From: Moniliophthora roreri
Taxonomy: Eukaryota > Basidiomycota > Agaricomycetes > Agaricales > Marasmiaceae
Reading direction: 5' to 3'
DNA length: 64,000 nucleotides
Assembly: GCA_001466705.2 (NCBI GenBank)
Contig: LATX02000180.1
Coordinates: forward strand, 62,001 to 126,000
Part shown: piece after piece, positions 44,986 through 57,400 of the stretch
Numbering within the stretch: position 1 is the first letter of the stretch
How the letters are laid out: every line of letters starts with the position of its first letter
Notes under the pieces: model-generated
What the model was told of the DNA's origin: nothing
What the model saw: the letters and a program-made list of their open reading frames with translations, nothing else
Databases searched by the model: none
Translations under genes and position numbers: made by a program

Positions 44986-45492
44986 TGATGCACATGGGCT
45001 ATAGAGTTCTTCAATGTCGAGCTCCTTAGCAAGTGACAAGAGGGTGAGAGTGACAGAGGGAGAAAGTGATGGCAACAATGAGAGGGATAGTTTGACAGCA
45101 GTGACAATGAGAAGGTGAGAGCAATGGTGACAATGACAAGAGGAAGTGACAGCAATGAGAGGAAGTGACAGCAATGAGAGGAAGTGATGGCAATGAGAGA
45201 AGGTGACAGTAACAAGAGGAAGTGATGGTGACAGTGACAAGAGGAGGTGATGGCAACGAGAGGAAGTAACAGTAACAGTGACAAGAGGAGATGACGGCAA
45301 CGAGAGGAAGTGACAGTGACAGTGACAAGAGAAGGTGACAGCAACAAGAGGAAGTGACAGCGATGAGAGGAAGTGACAGTGACAAGAGGAAGTGACAGTG
45401 ACAAGAGGAAGTGACAGCAACAAGAGGAAGTGACAGCAACAAGAGGTGACAGCAATAAGCAGAAGTGACAGCGATAACAAGAGGTGACAGTA
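44986..45492. repeat. Purine-rich minisatellite (GTGACAGY..AGAGGAA units)
   Basis: Degenerate tandem units of about 18 bp, near AAGTGACAGCAACAAGAGG, sometimes 12-24 bp, fill about 500 bp. Variation is mostly A/G (GATGGCAACGAG, GACAGTGACAAG). The array gives long open frames in all minus frames (45480-44884 and neighbours) that are only low-complexity Ser/Leu/His translations. It ends at the first MITE copy at 45494. Confidence 0.8.
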
Positions 45493-45493
45493 A

Positions 45494-45580
45494 CACTACG
45501 TATGAGGTGTTCTTTTAACATGGTTTTCTAATTGAGAAAACACTTAATCTTCTTGCAAAGAGAATTTTTATAAAACCATT
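45494..45580. mobile_element. CACTA MITE copy A, left-end fragment
   Basis: Starts CACTACGTATGAGGTGTTCT and matches the first 87 bp of the 39470 element, then stops at TAAAACCATT where copy B begins. It keeps one CpG (CACTACG) that the other copies have as CACTACA. Confidence 0.75.
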
Positions 45581-46221
45581 CACTATGTACAAGGTGTTCT
45601 TTTTATGCTATTAATACAAAGGAAATACACTCAGAATACTACTATATATTTGCACAACACTCAGAAAATTCTATTAGTTTCAAGTTGTCATCACATATTG
45701 AAAACAGCAAGCATACTCTGGATTTTAATTTCCAGAAGAGTCTGTGTTTTTTTATTATTTTATGATAATGAAATCATAGAATTATCCTTTAATTTTCTAA
45801 TTACAAATATACTAAATTTTCTGCCTTATAAAATAGTGAGAAAACATTTAGAAAATAAATATAAGATTTTGAATTTTATATTAAAGGAAACATGTTAAAT
45901 ACAAAAGGAAAACTATATGAAAACTATCTAAAAACTGCTTTAAAATATAGTGTTTTCACATGATTTTCCCACTATTTTCCTAGTGTTTTCTCTAACTTTC
46001 CCACAATAGAAAATGTGGAATCTTTATCTTATCAGCATTTTCTGAGGATTTTCAACTAGAGAAAATTTAATGTTTTCTCAGTATGCAAATTATTCTAATA
46101 TATTGTATTATCTATTAATTCTCAGATTTTGAAAATTCCATATCTTTTGCTGCTGAAAATTTAGTATCCTCCAGGCATATTCTTATTGAGAGGACACAAT
46201 TGAAATTTAGAGTTTATAAAT
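45581..46221. mobile_element. CACTA MITE copy B, inverted, missing its far end
   Basis: Starts CACTATGTACAAGGTGTTCT and then follows the reverse complement of the 39470 element for about 640 bp, stopping about 100 bp short of the other end, where copy C starts. Together with A and C it looks like nested or rearranged insertions of one family. Confidence 0.8.
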
Positions 46222-46667
46222 CACTACATATGAGGTGTTCTTTTAACATGGTTTTCTGATTGAGAAAACACTTAATCTTCTTGCAAAGAGAATTTTTATA
46301 AAACCATATATAAATTTTAAATTTCAATTGTGTCCTCTCAACAAGAATATGCCTGGAGAATACTAAATTTTCAGCAGCAAAAGATATGGAATTTTCAAAT
46401 TCTGAGAATTAATAGATAATACAATATATTAGAATAATTTCCATACTGAGAAAACATTAAATTTTCTCTGGTTGAAAATCCTCAGAAAATGCTAATAAGA
46501 TAAGATAAAAAAAAAATTCCACATTTTCTATTGTGGGAAAGTCAGAGAAAACACTAGGAAAACACTAGGAAAATGGTAGGAAAATCATGTGAAAACACTA
46601 TATTTTAAAGCAGTTCTTAGATAGTTTTCATATAGTTTTCCTTTTGTATTTAACATGTTTCCTTTGA
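46222..46667. mobile_element. CACTA MITE copy C, right-truncated next to an ambiguous base
   Basis: Starts CACTACATATGAGGTGTTCT in the same orientation as the 39470 element and matches its first 445 bp or so, ending GTTTCCTTT. Position 46668 is N. The abrupt end at an ambiguous base beside a head-to-head pair (B/C) suggests the assembly was joined or corrected here. Confidence 0.75.
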
Positions 46668-46668
46668 N

Positions 46669-48187
46669 AAGTAACTCTGCCCCTTCTGATTGTGAATACA
46701 TGACAAGTTTGTTTGGTGTATAAATTTGTGTGCCATTCCAGTTTTGCTTTCTCACTTCAGGCCCTAAAGATTGGTTCTGAGTGACTCCAGAGAGATAGAA
46801 ATCTGATAACAAACTTGCATTGTAAGAGATAAAAGTAACATCTTGAGTGCATTATAGCACTTTTCTAAGAGACACTTTACACCAAGAAGGAGCCTTGGGC
46901 ACTTGGAGTATGGCCTGTGTTGGGTATCAGGTTTGACACACTTAGAGTCTTAGCAAGGAGTGTGCCTGCATTGAGCTCTTTGTAGAAATTGGTCTAGGAC
47001 CTTTTCCAGTATGCTGTGTACTGTAGTTGTCTTAAAGAAGTCTTGAACTCTGTAGGGTCAGACTATATTGGCTATCAAGTCTTTGTATGGGACTGTAGCT
47101 CTTGTGTTTGTGCTTTGTGCACTGTGTTCTTTGTGTTTTGTGTGTGTTTGTGATATAAAAATCCTTTTAAAACCCATATATACCCCTCTAGAGGTGAACA
47201 CCTTGAAGTAGATTGCTTCAAATAAGAAAGAATCAACCTAGCTAAGAGTCTTGTTGGCATTCTAAGTGTGGCAACTCTGATCACACCAATCCACACTTGC
47301 ACAACAACCTGAGTTAGACTTTTGGAGGTTATCTTTTGGGTAGTTTTCCATTAGTCTTATCTTAGACAAATTATTGGAATGCAGAGTGATCATATACTTG
47401 AGCTAATACTCTATTATATATCTGATTTTGGATATCATCACATCTTTTCTCTTGGTATATTGTAGGTATCATCCTGAGCTTGAAGAAGCTCTCTGAGAGT
47501 AAATGAAAGTTGTTTAAAAGTAAAATATCCTCTTGATATATTCAACTACCAATGTGTCTCTCTTGAACACACTATATAGAGGTCCCTACAGGTTTCAGGA
47601 GGCTCAAGGCACAGTTTGGAGAGTCTATAAGTGACTTAGTACCTATGTGGGGCGCACTATAAGTTCTATTAACTTATAGCTTCATGCCATCAAGCATATA
47701 TAGGTTTTGACTGACTACTCAGGCTCATATCAGTCCTTCTGTTTCCATGTTTCTTATCATTTCAACTGTTGAATACGTCCAAATGACACTCATATGTGTA
47801 GAATTTGAAAGGTTTATAAAATTGGTGTATTACTGCTTTGGATCTGATACATAGATAAGTCAGAAAGTACAGCTTAGACACCTCTGTATAGCATATCATA
47901 TAGCTCTCCATATTTTCCAATGCACCATAGCTTCTCTAAGGCAATGACTAGCAGACTGGGCTCACTCTAGTCCTTATTACCTATTATCTTGTGTCATATT
48001 AAAGTGTTCCAATTCAAAAGTAATGTAAAATAAATAAAAATGGGTCTTTTCTAGATTTGCCATATTACTGAGATTATGTTTATTTGTAACCCACATACTT
48101 ATATACAGTATGGGATTACTACTGTGACAAGAGGCTGAACCCATATATGTTCATTCTGTGATTTTTCCTGTAACTTATATAATATAT
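46669..48187. other. AT-rich, CpG-poor gene-free stretch with repeat fragments
   Basis: No gene seen in 1.5 kb. The part 47885-48070 has a direct repeat at 52545-52715. A shorter word (CTAAGTGT..CAACTCTGATCA, about 47265) recurs at about 51908. These are probably pieces of old retroelements. Confidence 0.45.
47885..48070 (+). repeat. Direct repeat, left copy (partner 52545-52715)
   Basis: The two copies share long identical words, for example TAGCTTCTCTAAGGCAATGA and CTCACTCTAGTCCTTATTAC, over about 170 bp, with scattered changes. They flank the giant palindrome asymmetrically (about 120 bp to the left and 1.3 kb to the right). They may be LTR remnants or a dispersed repeat. Confidence 0.6.
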
Positions 48188-51100
48188 CACTGGGTGCAGG
48201 ATCTGATAACTTCCTGGAGGTATGCAAGAATTATGTTAAACCTTATTTTGGGAGATTTCACTATAAGTCATGTGACATACATGAGAGATATGCAATTTAA
48301 ATTTTTTTTTTCTAATACATGTCTCTCACATATTGCATTGTACAAATTCATATGTGTTATATAAGAGCTATTGGAGGTATGTATGCAATATTATGCCAGA
48401 CATATGTAATCCTGCAAAGATGTAAATTTCCTGTTATATATTATACAAGTTGCATGCATTATAAAAAAAGTATCAGAGATTTATGCAATATACTATGTTA
48501 GACATATGCAATCTCAAAAATATTTTCCTATCATGCAAGTTTCATATTATAAACCATGCAATCCACTTGCATTATGCAAGAGCTATTGAAGGTATATGCA
48601 ATAATCTATGTGAGACATATGTGATCCTAATTCTAATCTATATATTTCATGCTTATACTGCACAATTCAAGTGTCTTGTAGAAGAATTATTTAATGGATT
48701 GTATAAGATGTATGTGGTCTGCCTTGACACTACAGGATAATGTTTCAATTGAATATTTCTCTAATCTTTCAGTGTGAGATTATATAATTCACTTTGTGAC
48801 ATATGTCTATAAGGAATCTTTAAGTAGTAGATGGAATTGCATATGCAAAAGTTATTTGATGCAGTGGTGAAGTATATGTGCTGAATAATTAATATTTTTG
48901 AAGGTAAATGAAATAACATGTGCATAAGTTGCTTGATGTAATGGGAAAGTGTATATTTTAAATAATTCTTGTCATCAAATGCCAGAACAATACTAAAAGC
49001 AAAGTATCAACAAATAAATATAAACTACTTTTAAGGTAAAAACCAGTTGGAGACCATTTATGCTAAACTGTTACAGAAGCTTCCCCTCTGAGACTGAGAT
49101 GTATAGTCATCCTGAACTGTTTAGGAACTGTATGTGAGCTGTGCTTGCTCTGAACTGCCTAGAAACTGTGTGAACTGTGCCTGTTCTGAACTGTCTGGAA
49201 ACTGTGCATAAACCAAGCTTGCCCTGAACTGTCTAGAAACTGTGTGTGAACTGTGCTTACTCTGAACTGTCAGGGAACTGTATGTAAACTGTGCTTACTG
49301 TGAACTGTCTAGAAACTGTGCTTGCTCTGAACTGTCTGGGAACTGTATGTGAACTGTGTATGAATTATGCTTGCTCTGAACTGTTTGGGAACTGTATGTA
49401 AACTGTATGTAAACTGTCTAGGAACTGCACATGAAACTGCAAACTGTGTTTGCTCTGAACTGTCTGGGAACTGTGTGTGAACTGTCTAGGAACTATATAT
49501 GAAACTGTTGAGACTGTGCTTGGTCCAAACTGTCTGGGAACTGTGTGTGAACTGTCTAGAAACTGTATATGAAACTGTGCAAACTGTGCTTGCTCCAAAC
49601 TGTCTGGAAGCTGTGTGTGAACTGTCTATAGACAGCAGACAGTTTAGAGCAAGCACAGTCTGCACAGTTTCATGTACAGTTTCTAGACAGTTCACACACA
49701 GTTCCCAGACAGTTTGGACCAAGCACAGTCTCAACAGTTTCATATATAGTTCCTGGACAGTTCACACACTGTTCCCAGACAGTTCAGAGTAAGCACAATT
49801 TGCACAGTTTCATATGCAGTTCCTAGACAGTTCACAGAGAGTACAGTTCCTTAGACAGTTCAGGACAAGCACAGTTCACATACAGTTCCCAGACAGTTTG
49901 GACCAAGTACAGTTTGCACAGTTTCATATGCAGTTTCTAGACAGTTCATAAACAGTTCCCAGACAGTTCACGCACAGTTCACACACAGTTCCCAGACAGT
50001 TCAGAGCAAACACAGTTTGCAGTTTCATGTGCAGTTCCTAGACAGTTTACATACAGTTTACATACAGTTCCCAAACAGTTCAGAGCAAGCATAATTCATA
50101 CACAGTTCACATACAGTTCCCAGACAGTTCAGAGCAAGCACAGTTTCTAGACAGTTCACAGTAAGCACAGTTTACATACAGTTCCCTGACAGTTCAGAGT
50201 AAGCACAGTTCACACACAGTTTCTAGACAGTTCAGGGCAAGCTTGGTTTATGCACAGTTTCCAGACAGTTCAGAACAGGCACAGTTCACACAGTTTCTAG
50301 GCAGTTCAGAGCAAGCACAGCTCACATACAGTTCCTAAACAGTTCAGGATGACTATACATCTCAGTCTCAGAGGGGAAGCTTCTGTAACAGTTTAGCATA
50401 AATGGTCTCCAACTGGTTTTTACCTTAAAAGTAGTTTATATTTATTTGTTGATACTTTGCTTTTAGTATTGTTCTGGCATTTGATGACAAGAATTATTTA
50501 AAATATACACTTTCCCATTACATCAAGCAACTTATGCACATGTTATTTCATTTACCTTCAAAAATATTAATTATTCAGCACATATACTTCACCACTGCAT
50601 CAAATAACTTTTGCATATGCAATTCCATCTACTACTTAAAGATTCCTTATAGACATATGTCACAAAGTGAATTATATAATCTCACACTGAAAGATTAGAG
50701 AAATATTCAATTGAAACATTATCCTGTAGTGTCAAGGCAGACCACATACATCTTATACAATCCATTAAATAATTCTTCTACAAGACACTTGAATTGTGCA
50801 GTATAAGCATGAAATATATAGATTAGAATTAGGATCACATATGTCTCACATAGATTATTGCATATACCTTCAATAGCTCTTGCATAATGCAAGTGGATTG
50901 CATGGTTTATAATATGAAACTTGCATGATAGGAAAATATTTTTGAGATTGCATATGTCTAACATAGTATATTGCATAAATCTCTGATACTTTTTTTATAA
51001 TGCATGCAACTTGTATAATATATAACAGGAAATTTACATCTTTGCAGGATTACATATGTCTGGCATAATATTGCATACATACCTCCAATAGCTCTTATAT

Positions 51101-51271
51101 AACACATATGAATTTGTACAATGCAATATGTGAGAGACATGTATTAGAAGAAAAAAATTTAAATTGCATATCTCTCATGTATGTCACATGACTTATAGTG
51201 AAATCTCCCAAAATAAGGTTTAACATAATTCTTGCATACCTCCAGGAAGTTATCAGATCCTGCACCCAGTG
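48188..51271. mobile_element. 3.08-kb giant palindrome: foldback transposon with CACTG ends
   Basis: The left end CACTGGGTGCAGGATCTGAT is repeated inverted at the right end. The arms (48188 to about 49630, and about 49634 to 51271) are nearly identical inverted copies along their whole length, so identical open frames appear on opposite strands (for example 48483-48740 and 50719-50976). The flanks carry TAT on both sides (48185-48187, 51272-51274), a 3-bp target duplication. CACTG...CAGTG ends with a 3-bp duplication resemble CACTA-superfamily ends. The outer 890 bp of each arm is AT-rich and unique; the inner part is a GAACTGT-based array. The right arm has about 195 bp more array units. No transposase is encoded. 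Confidence 0.88.
49110..50345. repeat. Inverted GAACTGT / ACAGTTC repeat arrays at the palindrome centre
   Basis: The left array (to about 49630) is built of GAACTGT, AAACTGT and CTGTGTGTGAACTGT-type units in larger blocks of about 90 bp (for example GGAACTGTGTGTGAACTGTC). The right array (from about 49636) is its reverse complement with extra blocks. The turn is at CTGTCTATAGACAG near 49626-49639, itself a perfect palindrome. Confidence 0.85.
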
Positions 51272-51274
51272 TAT

Positions 51275-54200
51275 ACCTATTATTATTTTATTGTAAATAT
51301 TTGTTTCCAGCAGTATATAAGGACTACTATTTTGTAGGTGGGAGCAAGAGGAATCTGCCCCACCACTACACAATTTGTATATAGCTATTGTTTGTGTAGA
51401 GAAATCATATTCAATCAGATCTTCCTTCTCACATCAGGCTCTAGGGACTCAGAGTAGACCTAGTTGAGATATAAGACTATAAACCAAACTTGATAGTGAT
51501 AGCAAAGCCAGATATTTGTTCTGTGCTTTAGTAAATAGTCATTTTTAAGTCAAGAGAAGACTTTGTATCAGAAAGTTTTGGTAGCTTTCTGAAGGCAGCT
51601 AGTGTTTTGCTAGTGTTGACACATCTTAGAGAGAGCTCAGGCTACATTTGAAGTAGAAGTTTTCCTGCTTAAGTGCATTACTGATCACAACCAAGAGGGT
51701 TGTATCCAGTACAGAAGGTACTGTAGTCTTTGATTACTTGAGTTATCACTTCAGAGTAGTCTTACCATCACCTCAGCACAATTAGCTGTTGTATTTAGGC
51801 TTGATTGAGATAGTATAAATCAGAAAACACACAATAAAAACAAATTATTAAACAAATATATTCTTGTAGTCTCTATAATAATAAATGAATACACACTTAT
51901 TCAGAACAAGAACATCAAATAAGAGTCTAAGTGTAGTAACTCTGATCATGCCAAACTACACTACATACATATAGACAATAAGAGAGTAGGATCTGATCAA
52001 CAGATCAGATCTTTGTGTAGTACAATCAAGTAGTATTACTGTGTCTGGGAAATGTGGCATAAGGTATGGAGAGGCATGACAGATGTGTGCAAGGTAAGAT
52101 TGGGAAGATCAATGATAATAAAAAAAAATCCTGCAGGATGAGTCAATGGATTTGAAATTGAATAATCATGATTGTTAAATGAAGAAACATGAGCCAGGCA
52201 TCAATGCAGTCCAAACAGATCATCAAAAGAGTTGTTAAAGGGAAATGCTCATAACCTGTTATAACAAAACACCTAATAGGATGTGTAGTGAGTAATATCT
52301 CCTCAGACAGACCAATATGGCAGTAAATGGCTAATATATACCTAATGGGACACATAGTGAGTAATATCTACATTCAGTATATCAGTAGGTATATCTAATG
52401 ATGAAAAGAAAGAAACCCATACCTTCTCAGATAGACCAATATGGTGGTAAACAGCTGAGGAGATAAGGTGCTGGCAGAAGCAATAATAATAAACAAAGTC
52501 ATGTGCTATGGGAGAGGTCCAATCTATATGCAGGTCACAACATAGCTCTTCATACTTTTCAAAGTACTGTAGCTTCTCTAAGGCAATGACTAGCAGACTG
52601 GACTCACTCTAGTCCTTATTACCCATTATATCATGTCATGTTAAAGTATTTTGAATCAAAAGTAGTATAAAGTGAACCAAATTGGATCTTTTCTAGGTTT
52701 TCCATATTACCAGAAATAGTCATGAAACACTTTCTGGTTTCTAGAATAGGTGAGAGATACAGTCTTATGGCCATTGACCTTCTTAATGAGGTTTACTGTT
52801 TTTCTCTTGGTGTTTTTTCTAGAAATCTTTTTAATTCTTGGTATTACAATAATCTAAAGGATTGTCTTCATTAAAGATGGTTCCTTCTGGAATATCTGAT
52901 TGATACAACCTCTGTAAGGATGTCTTAAGTATAGAGTAAGAGGGTGGTGCTTGGTTTCTTGCTTTCTTTTCTAATATAGTATTCTAGAAAGAGTGCTCAA
53001 TCATGTTCCTTCTTATTAAAATATACTATTTGGAAGTATCTCTTGTCTCAATGATTCTCAGAGTTAAGAACCTAATAATCTGTCATCAAATCTCTCCTCA
53101 TTCAAAGTTATTGTGTCTCAGCTTGTTCTAAATGATCTTTTACACTATCCTGATGAGCTTAGAGGCTGATATAGTCTAGCTCAGAGCACTAGCTGAATAT
53201 TACTACAGTCTCTCATAGTCTATTGACATCTCAAAGTGTCTTTACAGCTTAACAGTTCAACTATTAGTAACACATAGTGTCAAACTCATCCCTATGTACT
53301 GGTAAAAAGGCAATTTTTATGAGATGCACAGATACTTCTAGAGCATATTACTATATAAGCCTAAGTATTAATAATTCAGCTGTTTGGCTGTTAAAATATA
53401 CCTGCATATCTACAATTGTTATATAGAAACAGGCTTTTAGATATGTATATATATGAAATATACCTATTCTCAAATTTCATTCCTTACTATTATTTCTGTT
53501 TCTATATTTCAAGTTAGTAGAATGTATATAAAGAGCTGTACTTGTAGTTGCAGGCTCAAGCACTAACTGGTACTTGTACACTTATTACTTCACATGACAT
53601 TGATTTACAAGCCTTTCTTACACATCTGCTAGTCCATAGCTTCTATATAGCTGAGATTCTTATATAGATCTTGCCTCAGTGTACATACTTATTTACACAA
53701 TCAATCCAAACCTCAGAATTGCCTGACTCCTGAGTGAATACTTGAGTAGTCTTCATTTGTAGAGTTTATACTCTATGCACTTTAACTAAAAGTTATACAA
53801 CTTGAATAAAAGGACCTATCCTCTTTCTTTTTCTAAGCTGCCAATTCCAGTAGAGTGCACTTTAGAGTGTTTATTAGCATTTAGAAGTCTTTCTTAAGCC
53901 AGAGCTCCTGCCTCTTCAACAATTTCCTAATTACTAAGACCTAACAACTGAAGTCATTAAGACTCATTAAGTTTTAAAAGCATTGAGTCTTCTGTTTCAC
54001 TATGGATTTTTCTATTTCTCACCTGGCAGTCCTCCAGTTTCTCTTTGTGTCTGCCAGGCGAGTTACTTACTTTCTTCTCTTGGTCCCCTTAGAGCATCTA
54101 ATTAGAGTTCCTCTTTGTGTCTACCAGTATCTGTGCTTTTTCAAGTCACCTGCTCATTATTATTACTACTCTCTTTGTATATTACATTGTGCCATTGGTT

Positions 54201-54402
54201 CCCAATGCTCTGAACATCTAATATATTTTTAAGCCACATAGCCTGATGTTGCTAATTTTCTCTTGACGAGAAACAACTCTAATCACCTTCAAGGCAGCTA
54301 GAGTAAATAATCCAGTTTTATATTCTTTTAGCATCTCTTATTAAAATTGCTTTTGGCAATTGATCCTTACAGGAAGTCAACTATTATTATATAAAGAATG
54401 AA
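51275..54402. other. AT-rich gene-free stretch between the palindrome and the ABC transporter
   Basis: About 3.1 kb of CpG-poor DNA with no credible gene; frames at 52143-52355 and 54002-54232 are short and family-less. It includes the right copy of the direct repeat (52545-52715). It becomes the 3' flank of the transporter gene at its right edge. Confidence 0.45.
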
Positions 54403-57400
54403 TTAGCCCATCGATTGGGCCATTGCATACAAATGCTGCTTATCAGCAGATTCATCCACCAGAGCACGTAATTTTCCATTTTGTAGTTTAAGGAGTTCCC
54501 TAGGGCTGTCAAATTCAACCTATGAAACAGCATCAGGCAGATTACAAGGCAAGTAATCTCAAATAGCTTACAATTGACCCTGCATCCAATACCATCTGCA
54601 GAAGAAAAGATAGTGTCAATACTGCTCATTTGAATACAAAGGCTTCAACTCACAATTCTATCTGCATCCATGATTGTTTGTAGACGATGTGCAACAGTAA
54701 TTAAAGTCACATCTTTGCCAAGTTCTTGATGCAGAGATCTTTGGATTACTGCATCTGTTTTGTAGTCTGTTTGATTTATTTAGTACTATGTCAGTGTCAG
54801 TGATTGAACATATGCCTGCATACCAATAGCTGATGTAGCTGTGTAGTTTATGAGAATCTGTAGAAATGCAGAGGACTACTATAGCTTACCTTCATCAAGA
54901 ATGAACAGCTTACTGCCTCTAACCATTGCTCTTGCAAGTGCTAGTATCTGTCGTTGGCCAACAGACAAATTACTTCCTCCACTAGATATTGAGCTGTCAA
55001 GAGTAATGTAATCTTCATTGTTCTCTTCTTGTAATGAGAAAAGGCCAGCAGTTCGTAAAGCACCATTTAAAGCTGCATCATTGTGTTGACTAAAGGGGTC
55101 CAGATTCTCTCGAACAGAGCCAGTGAGCAACTCAGGCTATATATGAAAGAGGTCAGTAAGGTGACACAGTCTATGTTCAAACCAACCATTTGAGGAATAA
55201 TTGTTATGTTTGAACGCAAATCTTCTAGATTCATATTGGATGTCAGTAAACCATCATAGTAGACACTGCCTTCAGTCTGAATGCAGCGTAGAAGAGACAA
55301 CATCAATGAGCTCTTTCCAGATCCAGTTCGTCCAACTTTTTCAGAAAGATAAGCATGAATAAGAATACCAGTACCAAGAATATGGACTTACCAACACCAA
55401 TATGTTCACCAGATTTTACATTGAAAGTTAAATTCTTAAGAACTTTAGGTCCTTCTGGTGAGTATTTTGCAAACAGTGCCTCAACTCTAATATCTCCACT
55501 ACAGGGCCAGGAGGCTGGAGGCTTGCCTTGAGGTGTACCTTTGGGCTCCTGTTCTATGTTGATATAGCGATTGATTCGTTCAAGGCTATTACCTAAACCA
55601 CAACATTAAAGGCTACAAAACAAAGGAATAATTGGGAGCACATACTCCGAATTTCAAACATATTCATAAAGCGAATCCACAACAAAACCCTTCCACTGAA
55701 TCCAACTGGCAATAAGCATCATGAGTGTACATATGTACAAACCATAGAATGCAACTAACCAGCCATGTTCAACTGGGAATAGGTATCATATGAGTATGCA
55801 TATGTACAAATCACAGAATAGAGGCCTGACTGAATATCCAGTGTTTGAGGGATTGTGATGACCAAGATAGATGAGGTAGGCTGCCAAAGCAGTGGTGAAA
55901 GTGTTTGCAATAGCATCAACACGGATGTCAATCCAACGATTCAAGTTATAGAATGTCCGGGCTGGTCTAACATATTGATTGATGTGAGCTTGTGATTCCT
56001 GTCTGAAAGCTTCTTGTACACTATAGGCACGAATGGACACTATTAGAACATGAGAATTGAACCATGTCTGTTATGAAGTCATTGCTCACCAAGACCTTGC
56101 ATAGCAGCTCCAAAACTACACATTACATCAGCACAGGGTTGATCTATCAAGTGGACTTTTACACACTGTCCAAGTACTGGAGCCTTTGCATTTGATGTTT
56201 CCCGCTTGACTGGCATTGATGATCGGATGTAAATCTGACCACACCAACCACCCATGATAGCAACAAGTATTGCTGGTCCAAGAAAAGCCGGTGTGAAAAT
56301 GACAACAGCAAGGAACTTGACAATCAAGATGGTTGAGAATCCAATGAGGGTTGCGAATGCTTGTGATACAGGATCATCAACTAAGCAATTTTGTCTGAAT
56401 AATGTGGCAACTGATGATGACAACCATTTACGCACTGTCACGGATATCTTGAGTGACACGGGTGATCACCCGTGATGTTGGTGTCTGGTCCAGCCACCTA
56501 GATTTAAAATTCAGTAGATATGAATGCATGTGTTTGCAGAGACTGTACCTCATTGTTGTACCAAGAATTGCTTGAATGAGCTGCTGATGGATCAGTCTGG
56601 AAGCTCGCAAAGTGCCATACATATAGTAGACTAATCCTGCAATATTGCCCATGATGACAACCAGAAGAATTAAGGCTAGACAATTGATGAGTAAGACTTG
56701 TGCCAAAAACAGTGCAACAATTAGGCTTACCATAGAAGCTAATGTAGCTGAGCACAAGAGATATGTTTGGACAAGGGATTTGGAGAAGGCATTCAAATAC
56801 TCACTGGAGTGCATTGACTTCCTCGGGAGGATGTTCATTATACTGCTGTGCCCAGTAACCCAGATACCAAGTTTGGCTGGCCTCAGCAGCATCTGCTGCC
56901 AAGTATAACCCAACAAATAGGAGGAAAAACAGCACATAGTGTTGACCACCAAGGCTTGTCAACCATAGCTTCACTGTAGGATAGTTTAGATGAGGTTATG
57001 GGTTATGGACTGAACAAGACTTACATGCAGGCCAACCAAGGCGGCCAATGTCTACTTCTTCCGGTAGGATGAGCTTCCCTTCTTTTCGGGTCTCTGCCAC
57101 TACAGGATCAACAACTTCCTCTGCTTGCTCTTCTGCTTCTTTTTCCTTCTCTACTTCAGCTGCGAGGATCTCATCTTTGCCCAATGCTTCATTAACAGTA
57201 CCCTGGCTCACAATCTTCCCATCCTTCACGGAGATGACATTACCAGCAAGAGCTTGCAGCATAACCACATTGTGAGTCTAGAAGGGTGAGATTAGATGAG
57301 GAAAGCAAAGATAAGCAGTAACTTACCACAAGAATAACTGTCCGGCCCTTGAGAAGATCGCCCTTGAAACACTTCTCGACAATCCACTTCGAAGTATGAA

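Noticed and set aside
44884..45521. Three overlapping minus-strand frames of 156-198 codons
   Set aside because: They are translations of an 18-bp minisatellite in all three frames.
48158..48740. Open frames in the left palindrome arm, mirrored at 50719-51373
   Set aside because: Short, AT-driven, overlapping each other, no family; their duplication follows from the palindrome, not from coding constraint.
49365..49792. Open frames in the GAACTGT array
   Set aside because: Repeat translations (ETVQTV, QFTHSSQTV types) without any other sign of coding.
49110..50345. CRISPR-like array
   Set aside because: Units are short, degenerate and contiguous with no spacers; the genome is fungal.
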